Below, in pieces: positions 1 to 10,616 of a DNA stretch of 64,000 nt (its first letter is position 1; each line of letters begins with the position of its first letter). A program made the position numbers and the translations under genes. A model generated the notes under the pieces. The model was given only the letters and a program-made list of their open reading frames with translations. It searched no databases and was not told the origin of the DNA. The stretch is from Acinetobacter bohemicus ANC 3994 (GTDB lineage: Bacteria; Pseudomonadota; Gammaproteobacteria; Pseudomonadales; Moraxellaceae): assembly GCF_000367925.1 (NCBI RefSeq), contig NZ_KB849164.1, positions 908,349-972,348 of the forward strand, given 5' to 3'.

Positions 1-1
1 T

Positions 2-409
2 GATAACCATCAGTTTGTCGGGCGTGGTGATTTAGGTTATATCTTTGCACAAGACTTTAGTAAAGTTCCTTATAATTTGCGTTATTTTGCGGGTGGTGAT
101 CAAAGTATTCGTGGTTTTGATTATAAGAGTTTAGCTGCTGAGCAAGATGGATTTAGAATTGGTGGGCAAGCTTTAGCTGTCGGGTCTTTGGAATATAACT
201 ATCAATTCAAAGAAGGTTGGCGTGCAGCTATATTTAGTGATGTGGGGAATGCCTATGATCAAGATTTTAGTACGCCAACAGCATATAGTGTCGGTTTAGG
301 GGTTCGTTGGGCATCGTCAATTGGCCCAATTCGTATCGATGTGGCTTCAGGTATTTCCGATGATAGTCATCCAATACGGATCCATTTCTTTATTGGTCCA
401 CAATTATAG
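2..409 (+). CDS. tamA: TamA, C-terminal fragment (Omp85-family translocation subunit)
   Basis: The reading frame is open from base 2, so the gene starts left of the window and only its last 135 codons are seen. The fragment is the end of the 16-stranded Omp85 barrel: GGDQSIRGFDY (about residues 33-43 of the fragment) is the conserved barrel-loop VRGF-type motif, here IRGF, and alternating aromatic strands follow to the end. TamA sits in the outer membrane and works with the inner-membrane-anchored TamB to move or insert envelope components. tamB begins 23 bp downstream on the same strand, the usual tamAB operon. The identification rests on the motif together with this neighbour. Confidence 0.93.
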   Translation, partial: DNHQFVGRGDLGYIFAQDFSKVPYNLRYFAGGDQSIRGFDYKSLAAEQDGFRIGGQALAVGSLEYNYQFKEGWRAAIFSDVGNAYDQDFSTPTAYSVGLGVRWASSIGPIRIDVASGISDDSHPIRIHFFIGPQL

Positions 410-431
410 ATTTTAGGTTTTAGAGAGCATT

Positions 432-3400
432 ATGGCTGAAGTAGAACAGCAACCAGAAACAGAATTACCTCGACCTAAAAAACGTCGTATTATGAGAAGT
501 GTGTTATTCACATTGCTTATAGTGTTGGTTTTGCTTGTTGCTTCCTTCGCTGTCATGTTCACGACTGATAAAGGCAGTAAATTTTTACTGGATCGTGTTT
601 TACAAAGCCAAAAAATTATTCATTATGAATATGAAGGCGGTAATCTTTTACACGGCATTATTTTAAAAAATATCTTAGTCACGTTAAAACCTGTTGACGT
701 TAAAATTGATCGCGCCGATGTAAGCTTGGGTTGGCGCGCGATCCTTAAAAAAGAAATTCATCTGAATCGTGCTGACGTGCGTAATCTACAAATTATCACC
801 AAGCATCCACCGAGTGATGAACCCTTTAAATTTAGTGAAATCCGTTTACCTTTTGTTTTACGTTTAGATACGGCGGATCTAGACCATCTGGTGATCAAGA
901 CCTCATCTGCCAGTGTAAAATTTAATGATATTCATTTAAATAATGCACTCTGGTCAGGCACAGAACTTAAGTTTGAAGATTCCCGTATGAATATGGGATA
1001 TTTAGCAGTTAAAAATGCAACGGGAGAGATGAAGTTTGAAGGAAAATACCCTTTAAATGCTGTTGCTGATTTGAATATTCCATCATTGAATAAAACGCTT
1101 AATATTCATGATATCAAAGTTGTAGCGAAAGGTACTTTAGATACCATACAAGCGGGTGTTGCGACAAATACGCCTGATTTATTAACAGGTTGGGCGGTGA
1201 TACATCCTGTACGCAAACATGTTCCGATGTTTGGTGAGTTGCAGTTTAAAAAATATCATTGGCCGTTAATCACTGAGCAAGAGCTATTTAGTAAAGATGG
1301 CGTAGCTAAATTTAATGGTGATATTGAGCGTTTAAATTTAGATGTGACAACAGACTTAAGTGGTAAAAATATTCCACAAGGTCAATACAATGCATCTATG
1401 CATACCGATTTAGTGCATCAATTGGATATTACGCATTTAAACGGTCAACTGATGAAAGGCGCCGTAAATGTTGCTGGTGTTGTCAGTTGGAAAGACCATG
1501 TGACTTGGGATGTAAATGGGCGCGTAGATAAAATAAATCCAAAAGATAAATTGATTCCATTGGTCATTCAGGATTTTTTACCGCCAAGTCTTGATGCAAA
1601 AATCGCGTCCAAAGGCCGTTTAGAAAAAGGCATGCATTTAACCGCATTGGTGGATTTTGACCGTTATGAAACATGGAATTTAAAACTGGATCAAGCCGAG
1701 CAAAAAGGTAAAAAGCCGAATCCAATGCTCTTGGATGTAGCTTGGAAAAATATTGATCGCGCCGTACCTTATGTGGGATGGCTCAGCAGTAAATCAGGCG
1801 ATGTTAAATTGGCTTTGGTTGAAGGTAAGCAAGATATTCAAGTAACAACGTCGATTACTAAACACGATAAAGCTGTCTTGCCGGAAGGTTTATATAAAGC
1901 ACAGTTAAACCTTAAAAATAATAATTTAAATGTCCCAAGTTTTAGTTATGTCGCAGGTAAAGGCAGTTTAAATGGAAGTGCAAAAGTCGAGTTACCTTCA
2001 GACAAGCATCAATTGAAGTGGAATGCTGTTTTAAATGCAAAAGATTTTAATCCGCAAATCGTGCTGGATGCTGCACCTGTAAACTTAATCAATGGACAGG
2101 TCAAAGCCAATGGTTTTGCCAAGCCAAATCAACAGATTATTCAGTTAGATGCAATTAATTTAACGGGTCGTTTGGCACAGCAAAATAAGAGTGAAACGGT
2201 TCGTTTAACTGGACGTAGTACCGCAGCGATTTTATTTCATGATCAAAAATCAGGTGGTGCTTTTAAAAGTTTTGCAGTGAATTATGATGGTGCACTCAAT
2301 GCTAGTCAGATTCCAGTCAGTCAGGGGTTGCTGAAACTCAAAGTTTCTGGCACGCCAGAGTTAATTAAAATTGCTGAATTACAGCATTCAGGTGTTGCAG
2401 GGAAAATCTTTGCCAGTGGTTTGGTTGATCTTAAAAATGGCATTGGTTGGAATGTAAATGCATCCTTGGTGCGTTTTAAACCCCATTATTTTGTTTCAAG
2501 TGTGCGCGGTGAATTGTCTGGTAATGTTAAAACACAAGGTGTTTGGTCAGACACATTAAAGCGGATTAATATCGAAAAATTAAATTTAGCAGGTGTGATT
2601 AATAATAAACCTGTTCGCGGCACAGGAAATTTGGCGGTTGTGTTAAATGCCAATCAAAAGGGTTTCTTGCCGCAACAATTTGAAGCGAATAATTTGTATT
2701 TGGCTTATGCAAAAAATCAAATTCAAGCGACCGGTAATGCGCAAAATTTAAGATTAAAAGTAAATGCACCAGCATTATATGAACTTTATGGTGGACTTCG
2801 TGGTCGTGCATATGGGTATTTAAATGTGCAATCGCAACCCAAATTACAAGCAAGTGCAAATTTTGCTGTAGATGATTTTGGTTTTAGTAATTTAGTCAGT
2901 ATTAAAAAATTACGTATACAAGGTCAATTACCGACTTCAGAACTTACTCCTACGTTACTGACTGCAAAAATGGAAAGTTTACGAAGTGGTTCGCGTGAAA
3001 TTAGGCAAGGTGAAATTTCACTGGCGGGTACACGCAAAGCGCATATATTAAAAGTTCAAGCAGAAAACAGAATTTCTAAATTCTATGTGCAATTGGCTGG
3101 TGGTTTTAATGCACAAAATGATTGGTTGGGCCAAATTCAAAAAGGTGATTTTGACTCATTACGTGCGCGTTTAGTACAGCGTCAAAATGCATCTGTGATT
3201 TACAGTTCAGCCAAAACAGAACTATTGGTCGGTGCACATTGTTGGTCAAGTCAGCAAAGTCAATTGTGTTTTGATCAACCTATTCGTGTCAGTAAAACCA
3301 AAGGTAATGTGTCTTTTATTACCCAAAATGTCGATTTAAATGATTTTGCTGCATTTATGCCAGAAGGTTTGGCCATTACAGGCAAAGTGAATGGTTATGC

Positions 3401-4946
3401 AAAAGCGGCATGGGTTCAAGGTGCGAAACCCAAAATTGATGCCAGATTAGTGACACGCAATGGTGTGATTGGCTTGGCCGCAGAAGATCCGCAAGATATG
3501 GGTTCTACACTAAGTTATAACGAAATTGCTTTAATTGCGAAAAGTGTATCGGAAGGTTTGCAGGTTCGTTTAGATGTTAAAACACCTGAAATTGGTACAG
3601 GTTATGCCAATGTCATTATTGACCCTTATAAAGACAGCAAACCCATGCGTGGTGAAGTTGCCTTTGATCAAGTGCAACTTAAAGTCTTTAAACCCTTTAT
3701 TCAAGATATCCGGTCACTTGCTGGAGTTTTATCCTTTGCAGGAAAAATCTCTGGTACCTTAACTCAGCCTTTATTCAATGGTGAAATGCGCCTTAAAGAT
3801 GGTGCAATCAGCATGATTTCATTGCCCGTGAATCTCAATAATATTCAGGTGTACTCTTCGATTCGAGAAGATCATGCCAGTATTAACGGAGCATTTAATA
3901 GCGGTCGAGGTGTCGGTTTGTTAACTGGGAATGTGGATTGGAAAAATGATCCGCGTATTCAATTGCACTTAAAAGGTCAGAATTTACTTCTTCGTCAAGC
4001 ACCATTGATCACGGCAGTCGTTACACCTGATTTAACTTTAGATGTCTTGCCATTGAGTAAAAAATTAACCTTAAATGGTAAGGTTGAGGTTCCGCGTGCC
4101 TTAATTTCAATGCCTGAAGCTTCAGCGCCTGTAGTCAATGTCTCATCAGATGTACGTATTGTTCATGAAGGGCAAGACCAGCTCGCAATATTAAAGTCTG
4201 CTCGACCATGGGATATTCGTGCAGATCTTATGGTTAATTTGGGGAATCAAGTTATTTTCCAAGGTTTTGATAGCCGTATTCCATTAATTGGACGTTTGTA
4301 TTTATCACAACGTGGGCTTGAAACTGCAATGCGTGCCAATGGTGCCATTGGTGTAAGCCAAAGGGTGAAAATTGAGGCGTATGGACAAAGCTTAGATTTG
4401 AACCGAGCGATTGCACGTTTCAATGGGCCTTTGTACAACCCAACTTTAGATATTGATGCCAATAAGAGTGTACAAGGCAGCACAGTTGGCGTTCGCGTTA
4501 CAGGAACTGCGACAAGCCCGAATATTCAGGTCTATAACGACGCAGGCTTATCTGAGCAAGAAGCTTTAAATGCTTTAATTACGGGTCGTATTAATGAAGG
4601 CACCAGTGGTATTAGCCAAACAGAGGGCTTTAAATCCGATGTCAATAATACGATTGCTGCTGCTGGAATTAGTATGGGATTGGGGGGGACACGTGCCTTA
4701 ACCAATCAAATTGGTCGTACTTTTGGCCTGAGTGGCTTGGCACTTGATGCTCAGGGAACAGGCAGTGATACACAGGTCAGTGTGACTGGCTATCTCACGC
4801 CAGATCTCTTTATCCGTTATGGTGTAGGTGTCTTTACTCCGGTCAATAAATTGACCTTGCGTTATCAAATGAATAAACGTTTATATTTAGAGGCGAGTCA
4901 ATCTTTGGAACGAGCGATTGACGTTTTCTATAATTGGCGCTTCTAG
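432..4946 (+). CDS. tamB: TamB, inner-membrane-anchored translocation/assembly protein
   Basis: This encodes 1504 aa, longer than E. coli TamB (about 1260 aa). A basic N-terminus (PKKRR) is followed by one membrane helix at about residues 22-44, then a very long periplasmic part of repeating beta-strands with the hydrophobic/polar alternation typical of TamB/AsmA-like lipid-transfer grooves. The C-terminal region (roughly the last 350 residues) corresponds to the TamB/DUF490 domain and ends in an aromatic residue (YNWRF), as in proteins contacting the Omp85 barrel. It follows tamA by 23 bp with a weak AGAG before the ATG, so co-transcription is expected. Its role is envelope biogenesis (autotransporter assembly, phospholipid transport to the outer membrane). 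Nothing suggests damage. Confidence 0.95.
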   Translation: MAEVEQQPETELPRPKKRRIMRSVLFTLLIVLVLLVASFAVMFTTDKGSKFLLDRVLQSQKIIHYEYEGGNLLHGIILKNILVTLKPVDVKIDRADVSLGWRAILKKEIHLNRADVRNLQIITKHPPSDEPFKFSEIRLPFVLRLDTADLDHLVIKTSSASVKFNDIHLNNALWSGTELKFEDSRMNMGYLAVKNATGEMKFEGKYPLNAVADLNIPSLNKTLNIHDIKVVAKGTLDTIQAGVATNTPDLLTGWAVIHPVRKHVPMFGELQFKKYHWPLITEQELFSKDGVAKFNGDIERLNLDVTTDLSGKNIPQGQYNASMHTDLVHQLDITHLNGQLMKGAVNVAGVVSWKDHVTWDVNGRVDKINPKDKLIPLVIQDFLPPSLDAKIASKGRLEKGMHLTALVDFDRYETWNLKLDQAEQKGKKPNPMLLDVAWKNIDRAVPYVGWLSSKSGDVKLALVEGKQDIQVTTSITKHDKAVLPEGLYKAQLNLKNNNLNVPSFSYVAGKGSLNGSAKVELPSDKHQLKWNAVLNAKDFNPQIVLDAAPVNLINGQVKANGFAKPNQQIIQLDAINLTGRLAQQNKSETVRLTGRSTAAILFHDQKSGGAFKSFAVNYDGALNASQIPVSQGLLKLKVSGTPELIKIAELQHSGVAGKIFASGLVDLKNGIGWNVNASLVRFKPHYFVSSVRGELSGNVKTQGVWSDTLKRINIEKLNLAGVINNKPVRGTGNLAVVLNANQKGFLPQQFEANNLYLAYAKNQIQATGNAQNLRLKVNAPALYELYGGLRGRAYGYLNVQSQPKLQASANFAVDDFGFSNLVSIKKLRIQGQLPTSELTPTLLTAKMESLRSGSREIRQGEISLAGTRKAHILKVQAENRISKFYVQLAGGFNAQNDWLGQIQKGDFDSLRARLVQRQNASVIYSSAKTELLVGAHCWSSQQSQLCFDQPIRVSKTKGNVSFITQNVDLNDFAAFMPEGLAITGKVNGYAKAAWVQGAKPKIDARLVTRNGVIGLAAEDPQDMGSTLSYNEIALIAKSVSEGLQVRLDVKTPEIGTGYANVIIDPYKDSKPMRGEVAFDQVQLKVFKPFIQDIRSLAGVLSFAGKISGTLTQPLFNGEMRLKDGAISMISLPVNLNNIQVYSSIREDHASINGAFNSGRGVGLLTGNVDWKNDPRIQLHLKGQNLLLRQAPLITAVVTPDLTLDVLPLSKKLTLNGKVEVPRALISMPEASAPVVNVSSDVRIVHEGQDQLAILKSARPWDIRADLMVNLGNQVIFQGFDSRIPLIGRLYLSQRGLETAMRANGAIGVSQRVKIEAYGQSLDLNRAIARFNGPLYNPTLDIDANKSVQGSTVGVRVTGTATSPNIQVYNDAGLSEQEALNALITGRINEGTSGISQTEGFKSDVNNTIAAAGISMGLGGTRALTNQIGRTFGLSGLALDAQGTGSDTQVSVTGYLTPDLFIRYGVGVFTPVNKLTLRYQMNKRLYLEASQSLERAIDVFYNWRF

Positions 4947-4995
4947 GATTGTAAGAAGTACACTCATTTAAAGTGATTGTCATTCACTTGGTATT

Positions 4996-5024
4996 AAAGC
5001 TCATTAAAAGGTGGGCTTTTTTAT
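4996..5024 (+). terminator. Rho-independent terminator after tamB
   Basis: The arms AAAGCTC (4996-5002) and GGGCTTT (5013-5019) pair with one G-T wobble and are followed by a T-run. It lies 50 bp beyond the tamB stop and probably ends the tamAB operon. Confidence 0.6.
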
Positions 5025-5226
5025 ATTCTGTAATTAGGCAAGTTATCAATATTTAAGAAAATAATCGCAACTCTCAGATCTTAAATTAAAAGTTATTAGG
5101 ATTATTTTATATGGTGAGCAGCTCGGTCTAGTGTTAGGGCTTTAAACTAGAGCTATCAACTTGTTTGATCAAGAAGGATAGAGTGAGTCTGGAGGGGATA
5201 GGTATGTTTATAAATTCCAGAAATGC

Positions 5227-5256
5227 AAAAACGAGAGCTAAGCTCTCGTTTTTTTA
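5227..5256. terminator. Bidirectional intrinsic terminator downstream of csp
   Basis: A perfect 8-bp stem ACGAGAGC/GCTCTCGT (5231-5238/5242-5249) with a TAA loop is flanked by an A-run on the left and a T-run on the right, so it can act on both strands. On the minus strand it lies 40 bp after the csp stop codon. Confidence 0.85.
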
Positions 5257-5295
5257 ATCTTAAACTACCTTACTGATGTAAGGATAGCTTTAAAA

Positions 5296-5505
5296 TTATA
5301 GTGCTACGATGTTTACAGCATTCGGGCCTTTTTGACCTTGAGTGATGCTGAATTCAACTTGCTGACCTTCAGTCAAAGTTTTGAAGCCAGAGTTAGCGAT
5401 TTCGCTGAAATGAGCAAAAACGTCAGGACCGTTTTCTTGTTGAATAAAACCGAAACCTTTAGTTTCGTTGAACCACTTAACAGTACCTTTAACAGTATTA
5501 GACAT
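5296..5505 (-). CDS. CspA-family cold-shock protein
   Basis: A 69-aa single cold-shock domain, full length for the family. The RNA-binding motifs RNP1 (KGFGFI, about residues 16-21) and RNP2 (VFAHF, about residues 29-33) are intact, as is the N-terminal GTVKWFN signature. Such proteins bind single-stranded RNA/DNA and act as RNA chaperones in the cytoplasm. The ATG follows a GGAT-type ribosome site on the minus strand. Several hundred bases without genes upstream leave room for the long 5' leader usual for csp genes. Which csp paralogue this is cannot be told from the window. Confidence 0.95.
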   Translation of the reverse strand: MSNTVKGTVKWFNETKGFGFIQQENGPDVFAHFSEIANSGFKTLTEGQQVEFSITQGQKGPNAVNIVAL

Positions 5506-5520
5506 AATACAATCCTATAA

Positions 5521-6571
5521 ACTTTAATATTTTTTGGTTTACTAAAAAACCGATGTTAACTTGAAAATAAGAATGGAACTTTAAATCTGAAAAAAACGAA
5601 GGATTATGACTAAAACTGCGAAATAAGAGAAGATTTACCAGAACAAACTTTTTTCTAGTTGAGAAGAATAATATACATATACATAAGAATATGCAACTTA
5701 ATTTATAACTTTTTTTGTTTTTTATGCTTAATATTTTAGTTTTACTTTTTTAAAATATAAAAATCAATAGTTTGCATTTTTGTTCTGATTGTCTTTTTAG
5801 GCAGCAGATGAGTCGAAGTCAACAGATTAGAAATGAATCGTGCGTTTGAAATACTGCTTATATTGTTTTTAGACTGTGTGGATAATTCACGTTAGGGCAG
5901 GTAAAAGTATTGTATATATGATGATAGGATATTGAAAATACATTATTTTTAAGTTAATTAGGGTGCGAAGGTGTAGCTAGCTGATAGTTTATCTATCGTT
6001 TCATTTACCCACTTGTAGATTTAAACAACTCATAGAATATCGAATAGTTCATTATTAAATTTTTTGCATAAAGTACTTTCTAACCACTATGTGAAATGTA
6101 TAAAGTCTAAATGGGGAGTAAGTACTATTAGAAAATTGTTGATTCATGAGCATCATATTGGAAGCTATTTCTTCCTCTCTCTGCACGACATTTCAAATAA
6201 GCTATATATAGTACAAAACAAGTAAAGTGCAATCGCTTGAATGTTGGGTATGAAAACCTGAGCTTTTTGCCGATTTTGGATTGTTTAAATTAGTGTCATT
6301 GTTTGTGCAGTTTTTTAAATTGCGCAGATTGAATAAGACGGTACTTATTCCTAAACAATAAATGATTTGAAGGTTTTTTGAGTTAGATAAGTGGTCTATT
6401 CGCACCTAAATAAAGATATTTAAAATAATTCAACATTCGTTTTACAAGCCATATAATCATGTATTTCACTTCTAAGTCATGCTTAAACCGGTTTAAAAGC
6501 ATTAATTTTCAATTAAAGTTGAATAAAGTTTGCTTTGTTAATGTTTAGGGCGTATAAAGGCACTTCGTTGA
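5521..6571. other. Gene-poor 1-kb interval between csp and tRNA-fMet
   Basis: No convincing gene was found here. The part nearest csp should hold its promoter and leader on the minus strand. Short open frames, for example on the minus strand at 6202-6405, lack a ribosome site and protein-like composition. A sequence TTGAATAAAG...TATAAAGG shortly before 6560 is a plausible promoter for the tRNA gene. Confidence 0.5.
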
Positions 6572-6648
<77 letters not shown>

Positions 6649-6670
6649 ACGAAAGAATATCAAGTTTATA

Positions 6671-6699
6671 GCCTAATCTACACAGATTAGGCTTTTTTT
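6671..6699 (+). terminator. Terminator after tRNA-fMet
   Basis: A perfect 9-bp stem GCCTAATCT/AGATTAGGC with an ACAC loop is followed by a run of seven T. It starts 22 bp past the tRNA CCA end. Confidence 0.93.
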
Positions 6700-6805
6700 A
6701 TGCCTTGAATTTAAGCTTAAACTGTTATTTTTTTCTTATATCAAGGCGGAGTGATTTCGTATTTTTATGAACTTTGATTATGATATGAAGAATAGGAGAA
6801 TGTTC

Positions 6806-7165
6806 ATGAATAAATTATTCACTTTAATTGCATTGGTTGCTTTGGTTGGATGTGCTGAAAAAAAGCCATTAACACTTGAAGAACAGTGGAAAGGGTATTG
6901 TACGAGCGTTGGTAATGCGGCAAATACGATTATGTTTGACCGTCAAAATGCAATTGAAAAGAAAGCTGCATTAGAACATGCTGATAAAATTGAAGATGCA
7001 ACCACAAAAACATTCATCTTAGATATTATTGAACAAGTCTATGCATTTCCACTCGCTGAAATTGATACGGATCCAGAAGCAAGTCGTAATCAGTTTAAGC
7101 AAAAAATTACAGAAAAATGTATTGCGACACCGCATGACAAATTACCTAATTACAAACCGTTCTAA
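6806..7165 (+). CDS. Small lipoprotein, unknown function
   Basis: A 119-aa protein with an N-terminal lipoprotein signal peptide: basic start MNKLF, hydrophobic stretch, then lipobox LVGC with the lipidated Cys at about residue 16. The mature part is charged and helical. The ATG at 6806 is chosen because AGGAGA lies 7 bp before it; an upstream in-frame ATG (6767) would bury the signal peptide. It forms a single-gene unit whose stop codon lies in the loop of its own terminator. No family recognised. Confidence 0.8.
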   Translation: MNKLFTLIALVALVGCAEKKPLTLEEQWKGYCTSVGNAANTIMFDRQNAIEKKAALEHADKIEDATTKTFILDIIEQVYAFPLAEIDTDPEASRNQFKQKITEKCIATPHDKLPNYKPF

Positions 7166-7183
7166 GGAACGGTTTTTTTTATT
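7154..7183 (+). terminator. Terminator overlapping the lipoprotein stop codon
   Basis: A 9-bp stem AAACCGTTC/GAACGGTTT has loop TAAG followed by eight T. The TAA stop codon of the lipoprotein gene is the loop itself, so the last coding codons form the left arm. Confidence 0.93.
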
Positions 7184-7319
7184 TGAGTAGTCTTGAATGA
7201 TCTAAAAATAGCCTAAGCAAATTAAGAATAAATTGTCACATTTCAATTAATCATAATTATAGAAAAGCATATCTGAATAGTGAATAATCCAATGAATAAC
7301 GAAAGATAAGGAGTAATCA

Positions 7320-7589
7320 ATGGACGTTGTGGGGTATCTACACCATGCAGACTTGCTCTTAGAAGATGAACAGGGCGTTGTAATAATTAGCGGAAGTCAC
7401 TATGTGCTTAGTTTAGGTGATAAAGTTTATATTCAACATATAATTGATCAAGAAACGAAGCTTTATCAAGTTCATATTTCATTTGCCAGCGCAGAGCATG
7501 CTATGCTGCATGAAGATGAAATTCAGATTAAATTTGAGGGTTGTCGTGAGAGTTTGCGTGAATATATTCATGCAACGACAGTACACTAA
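7320..7589 (+). CDS. Conserved hypothetical protein, 89 aa
   Basis: An ATG 8 bp after a strong AAGGAG site makes the start secure. The product is soluble, acidic and rich in beta-type sequence, with several His residues and no signal peptide or membrane segment. It is followed by its own terminator and lies alone between the lipoprotein gene and acnB. No family recognised. Confidence 0.72.
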   Translation: MDVVGYLHHADLLLEDEQGVVIISGSHYVLSLGDKVYIQHIIDQETKLYQVHISFASAEHAMLHEDEIQIKFEGCRESLREYIHATTVH

Positions 7590-7613
7590 GGTTGAATATT
7601 TTTCTTTTTAGAA

Positions 7614-7640
7614 AAAGGGCAACATTAGGTTGCCTTTTTT
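7614..7640 (+). terminator. Terminator after the 89-aa gene
   Basis: GGCAAC/GTTGCC stem with ATTAG loop and a T6 tail, 25 bp after the stop codon. Confidence 0.8.
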
Positions 7641-7883
7641 ATGTATAAATTCTAGTCAAAAGTTAATTGCTGCCCTATTAAAGGTGTAAATTAGAGCTAA
7701 ATCGGTCGTGAATTAATCAAAAAGGCATCATTTAGCTACAAAATAATGAGCATCACGAAGAAACACCGCTACTGCATTAACTTTTAACTAGATTTTTAGT
7801 AAAATTTAGTTGTCCATATTACTTGTGAAGCTCGAAAGAAGCTGGAATTCATAAGTAATTTTTTAAAAAAGAGGAATAACACC

Positions 7884-10523
7884 GTGCTAGAAGCTTACCG
7901 CCAACACGTTGAAGAACGTGCCGCACTCGGAGTCCCACCGAAGCCACTTGATGATGCTCAAACAGCTGACTTGGTTGAACTATTAAAAAATCCACCAGCT
8001 GGTGAAGAGGCATTTTTAGTTGATTTGCTAGAAAATCGTGTTCCTGCAGGTGTTGACCAAGCTGCTTATGTTAAAGCTGCTTTCTTGGCTGCTTTGGCAA
8101 AAGGTGACGCAACTTCTCCTTTAATTACTAAAGAACGTGCGGTTTACTTACTAGGTACTATGCTTGGTGGTTATAACGTAGCACCTTTAGTTGCATTGCT
8201 TGATGATGCTGAACTTTCTGAATTAGCTGCTGAAGCGTTGAAAAAAACACTTTTAGTATTTGATGCGTTCCATGACGTAGCAGATAAAGCTAAAGCGGGT
8301 AATGTAAATGCGCAAGCAGTTATGCAATCTTGGGCTGATGCTGAATGGTTCACTTCGCGTTCTGACGTTCCAGAAGAAATCAAACTGACTGTATTCAAAG
8401 TTACTGGCGAAACGAATACTGATGATTTGTCTCCTGCTCAAGACGCCTGGAGCCGTCCAGACATCCCATTACATGCAAATGCGATGTTGAAAAACGTACG
8501 TGATGGTATTAACCCAGAAGTTCCTGGTGAAGTTGGTCCATTAAACCAAATTAAAGAATTGATCGCGAAAGGCAACCAAGTTGCTTACGTAGGTGACGTT
8601 GTTGGTACGGGTTCAAGCCGTAAATCTGCAACTAACTCTGTACTTTGGTTCTTCGGTGATGACATCGCTCACATCCCGAACAAAAAAGACGGTGGTTACT
8701 GCTTAGGGTCTAAAATCGCTCCGATTTTCTTCAACACAATGGAAGATGCTGGCGCGTTGCCAATCGAAATTGATGTTGCAAACATGAACATGGGCGACGA
8801 AATCGTTCTTAAGATTGATCATGCTGCTGCAAAAGTAACTGCATTCAAAGCTGGCGAACAAATCGCTGAATCTGAATTGAAAACGCCTGTTCTTCTTGAT
8901 GAAGTTCGTGCGGGTGGTCGTATCAACTTAATCGTTGGTCGTGGCTTAACCACTAAAGCGCGTGAAGCTTTAGGTCTTCCAGTTTCTACATTGTTCCGTG
9001 TTCCAGTACAACCTGCTGCTACTGGCAAAGGTTTCACTCAAGCACAGAAAATGGTTGGTCGCGCATGTGGTCTTCCTGAAGGTCAAGGCGTACTTCCGGG
9101 TACTTACTGTGAACCTAAGATGACGACTGTTGGTTCGCAAGACACTACAGGTCCAATGACTCGTGATGAATTGAAAGACTTGGCTTGCCTAGGTTTCTCT
9201 GCTGACCTAGTTATGCAATCTTTCTGTCACACAGCTGCGTATCCAAAACCAGTTGACGTTCAAATGCAACACACGCTTCCTGATTTCATCATGAACCGTG
9301 GCGGTGTATCACTACGCCCAGGTGACGGTATTATTCACTCTTGGTTAAACCGTATGCTTCTTCCAGATACAGTTGGTACTGGTGGTGACTCACATACGCG
9401 TTTCCCAATTGGTATTTCATTCCCAGCGGGTTCTGGTCTTGTAGCATTCGCTGCTGCGACTGGTGTTATGCCATTAGACATGCCTGAATCTGTACTTGTT
9501 AAGTTCAAAGGTAAAATGCAACCTGGTATCACACTACGTGACCTTGTACATGCAATTCCTTACGTTGCGATTCAGCAAGGTGACTTAACTGTAGAGAAGA
9601 AAGGTAAGAAAAACATCTTCTCTGGTCGTATCCTTGAGATCGATTTAACAGAAATGGAAACTGACCTCACTGTTGAGCAAGCATTCGAACTTTCTGATGC
9701 ATCTGCTGAACGTTCTGCTGCGGGTTGTTCTATCACGCTTTCTGAAGAGAAAGTTGCTGAATACCTTCGTTCGAACATCACCATGCTTAAGTGGATGATT
9801 TCTGAAGGTTATGGCGATGCGCGTACTATGGCTCGTCGTGTAGAGAACATGGAAAAATGGTTAGCAAATCCATCACTTCTTAAAGCTGATGCTGATGCTG
9901 AATACACTAAAGTGTATGAAATCGATCTTGCTGACATTAAAGAACCAGTTCTTTGCTGCCCGAACGATCCAGATGACGCTAAACTTCTTTCTGACGTTCA
10001 AGGCGTTAAAATTGACGAAGTATTCGTTGGTTCTTGTATGACAAATATCGGTCACTTCCGTGCGACTGGTAAATTGTTAGAAAAAGTTCCAGGTGGTGTA
10101 TTGTCAACTCGTTTGTGGATTGCTCCACCGACGCGTATGGACGAACGTCAATTGATGGAAGAAGGTTTCTACAATACTTATGGTAAAGCTGGCGCGCGTA
10201 CTGAAATGCCAGGTTGTTCATTATGTATGGGTAACCAAGCACGTGTAGCTCCGAACACAACTTGTGTATCGACTTCTACTCGTAACTTCCCGAACCGTTT
10301 AGGTCAAGGCGCTAACGTTTACTTAGCTTCTGCTGAACTTGCATCTGTTGCGGCTGTACTTGGTAAATTACCAACGCCAGAAGAATACCAACAGTATGCA
10401 GCTCAAATTGATAGCATGTCTGCTGACATCTACCAATACTTAAGCTTCGACAAAATGGGCGACTATACTGACGCTGCTGCGAATGTTGATACGAAGAAAA
10501 TTGCTGCTGCTCAGTTGACTTAA
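7884..10523 (+). CDS. acnB: Aconitate hydratase B (bifunctional aconitase/2-methylisocitrate dehydratase)
   Basis: 879 aa, close to E. coli AcnB (865 aa). AcnB interconverts citrate and isocitrate in the cytosol and uses a [4Fe-4S] cluster. The three cluster cysteines are visible as C718 (SCMTN) and C778/C781 (CSLCMGN), with the same spacing as E. coli C710/C769/C772. Other family blocks are GTGSSRKSATNS of the swivel domain and GGDSHTRFP in the catalytic core. The start is GTG with GAGGAA 8 bp upstream; no better ATG exists. It stands alone in the window, preceded by about 240 bp of leader. Confidence 0.98.
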   Translation: MLEAYRQHVEERAALGVPPKPLDDAQTADLVELLKNPPAGEEAFLVDLLENRVPAGVDQAAYVKAAFLAALAKGDATSPLITKERAVYLLGTMLGGYNVAPLVALLDDAELSELAAEALKKTLLVFDAFHDVADKAKAGNVNAQAVMQSWADAEWFTSRSDVPEEIKLTVFKVTGETNTDDLSPAQDAWSRPDIPLHANAMLKNVRDGINPEVPGEVGPLNQIKELIAKGNQVAYVGDVVGTGSSRKSATNSVLWFFGDDIAHIPNKKDGGYCLGSKIAPIFFNTMEDAGALPIEIDVANMNMGDEIVLKIDHAAAKVTAFKAGEQIAESELKTPVLLDEVRAGGRINLIVGRGLTTKAREALGLPVSTLFRVPVQPAATGKGFTQAQKMVGRACGLPEGQGVLPGTYCEPKMTTVGSQDTTGPMTRDELKDLACLGFSADLVMQSFCHTAAYPKPVDVQMQHTLPDFIMNRGGVSLRPGDGIIHSWLNRMLLPDTVGTGGDSHTRFPIGISFPAGSGLVAFAAATGVMPLDMPESVLVKFKGKMQPGITLRDLVHAIPYVAIQQGDLTVEKKGKKNIFSGRILEIDLTEMETDLTVEQAFELSDASAERSAAGCSITLSEEKVAEYLRSNITMLKWMISEGYGDARTMARRVENMEKWLANPSLLKADADAEYTKVYEIDLADIKEPVLCCPNDPDDAKLLSDVQGVKIDEVFVGSCMTNIGHFRATGKLLEKVPGGVLSTRLWIAPPTRMDERQLMEEGFYNTYGKAGARTEMPGCSLCMGNQARVAPNTTCVSTSTRNFPNRLGQGANVYLASAELASVAAVLGKLPTPEEYQQYAAQIDSMSADIYQYLSFDKMGDYTDAAANVDTKKIAAAQLT

Positions 10524-10616
10524 TGAGCTAGGATCAAGAAAAGCCGAAAGACTTTTCCCTAGCACAAGAGCAAATCTATGATTTGCTTTGAAAATTAAGA
10601 TTAAATGAGTTAAAAC

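Noticed and set aside
6202..6405. 67-aa minus-strand open frame
   Set aside because: No ribosome site, AT-driven composition, no family resemblance.
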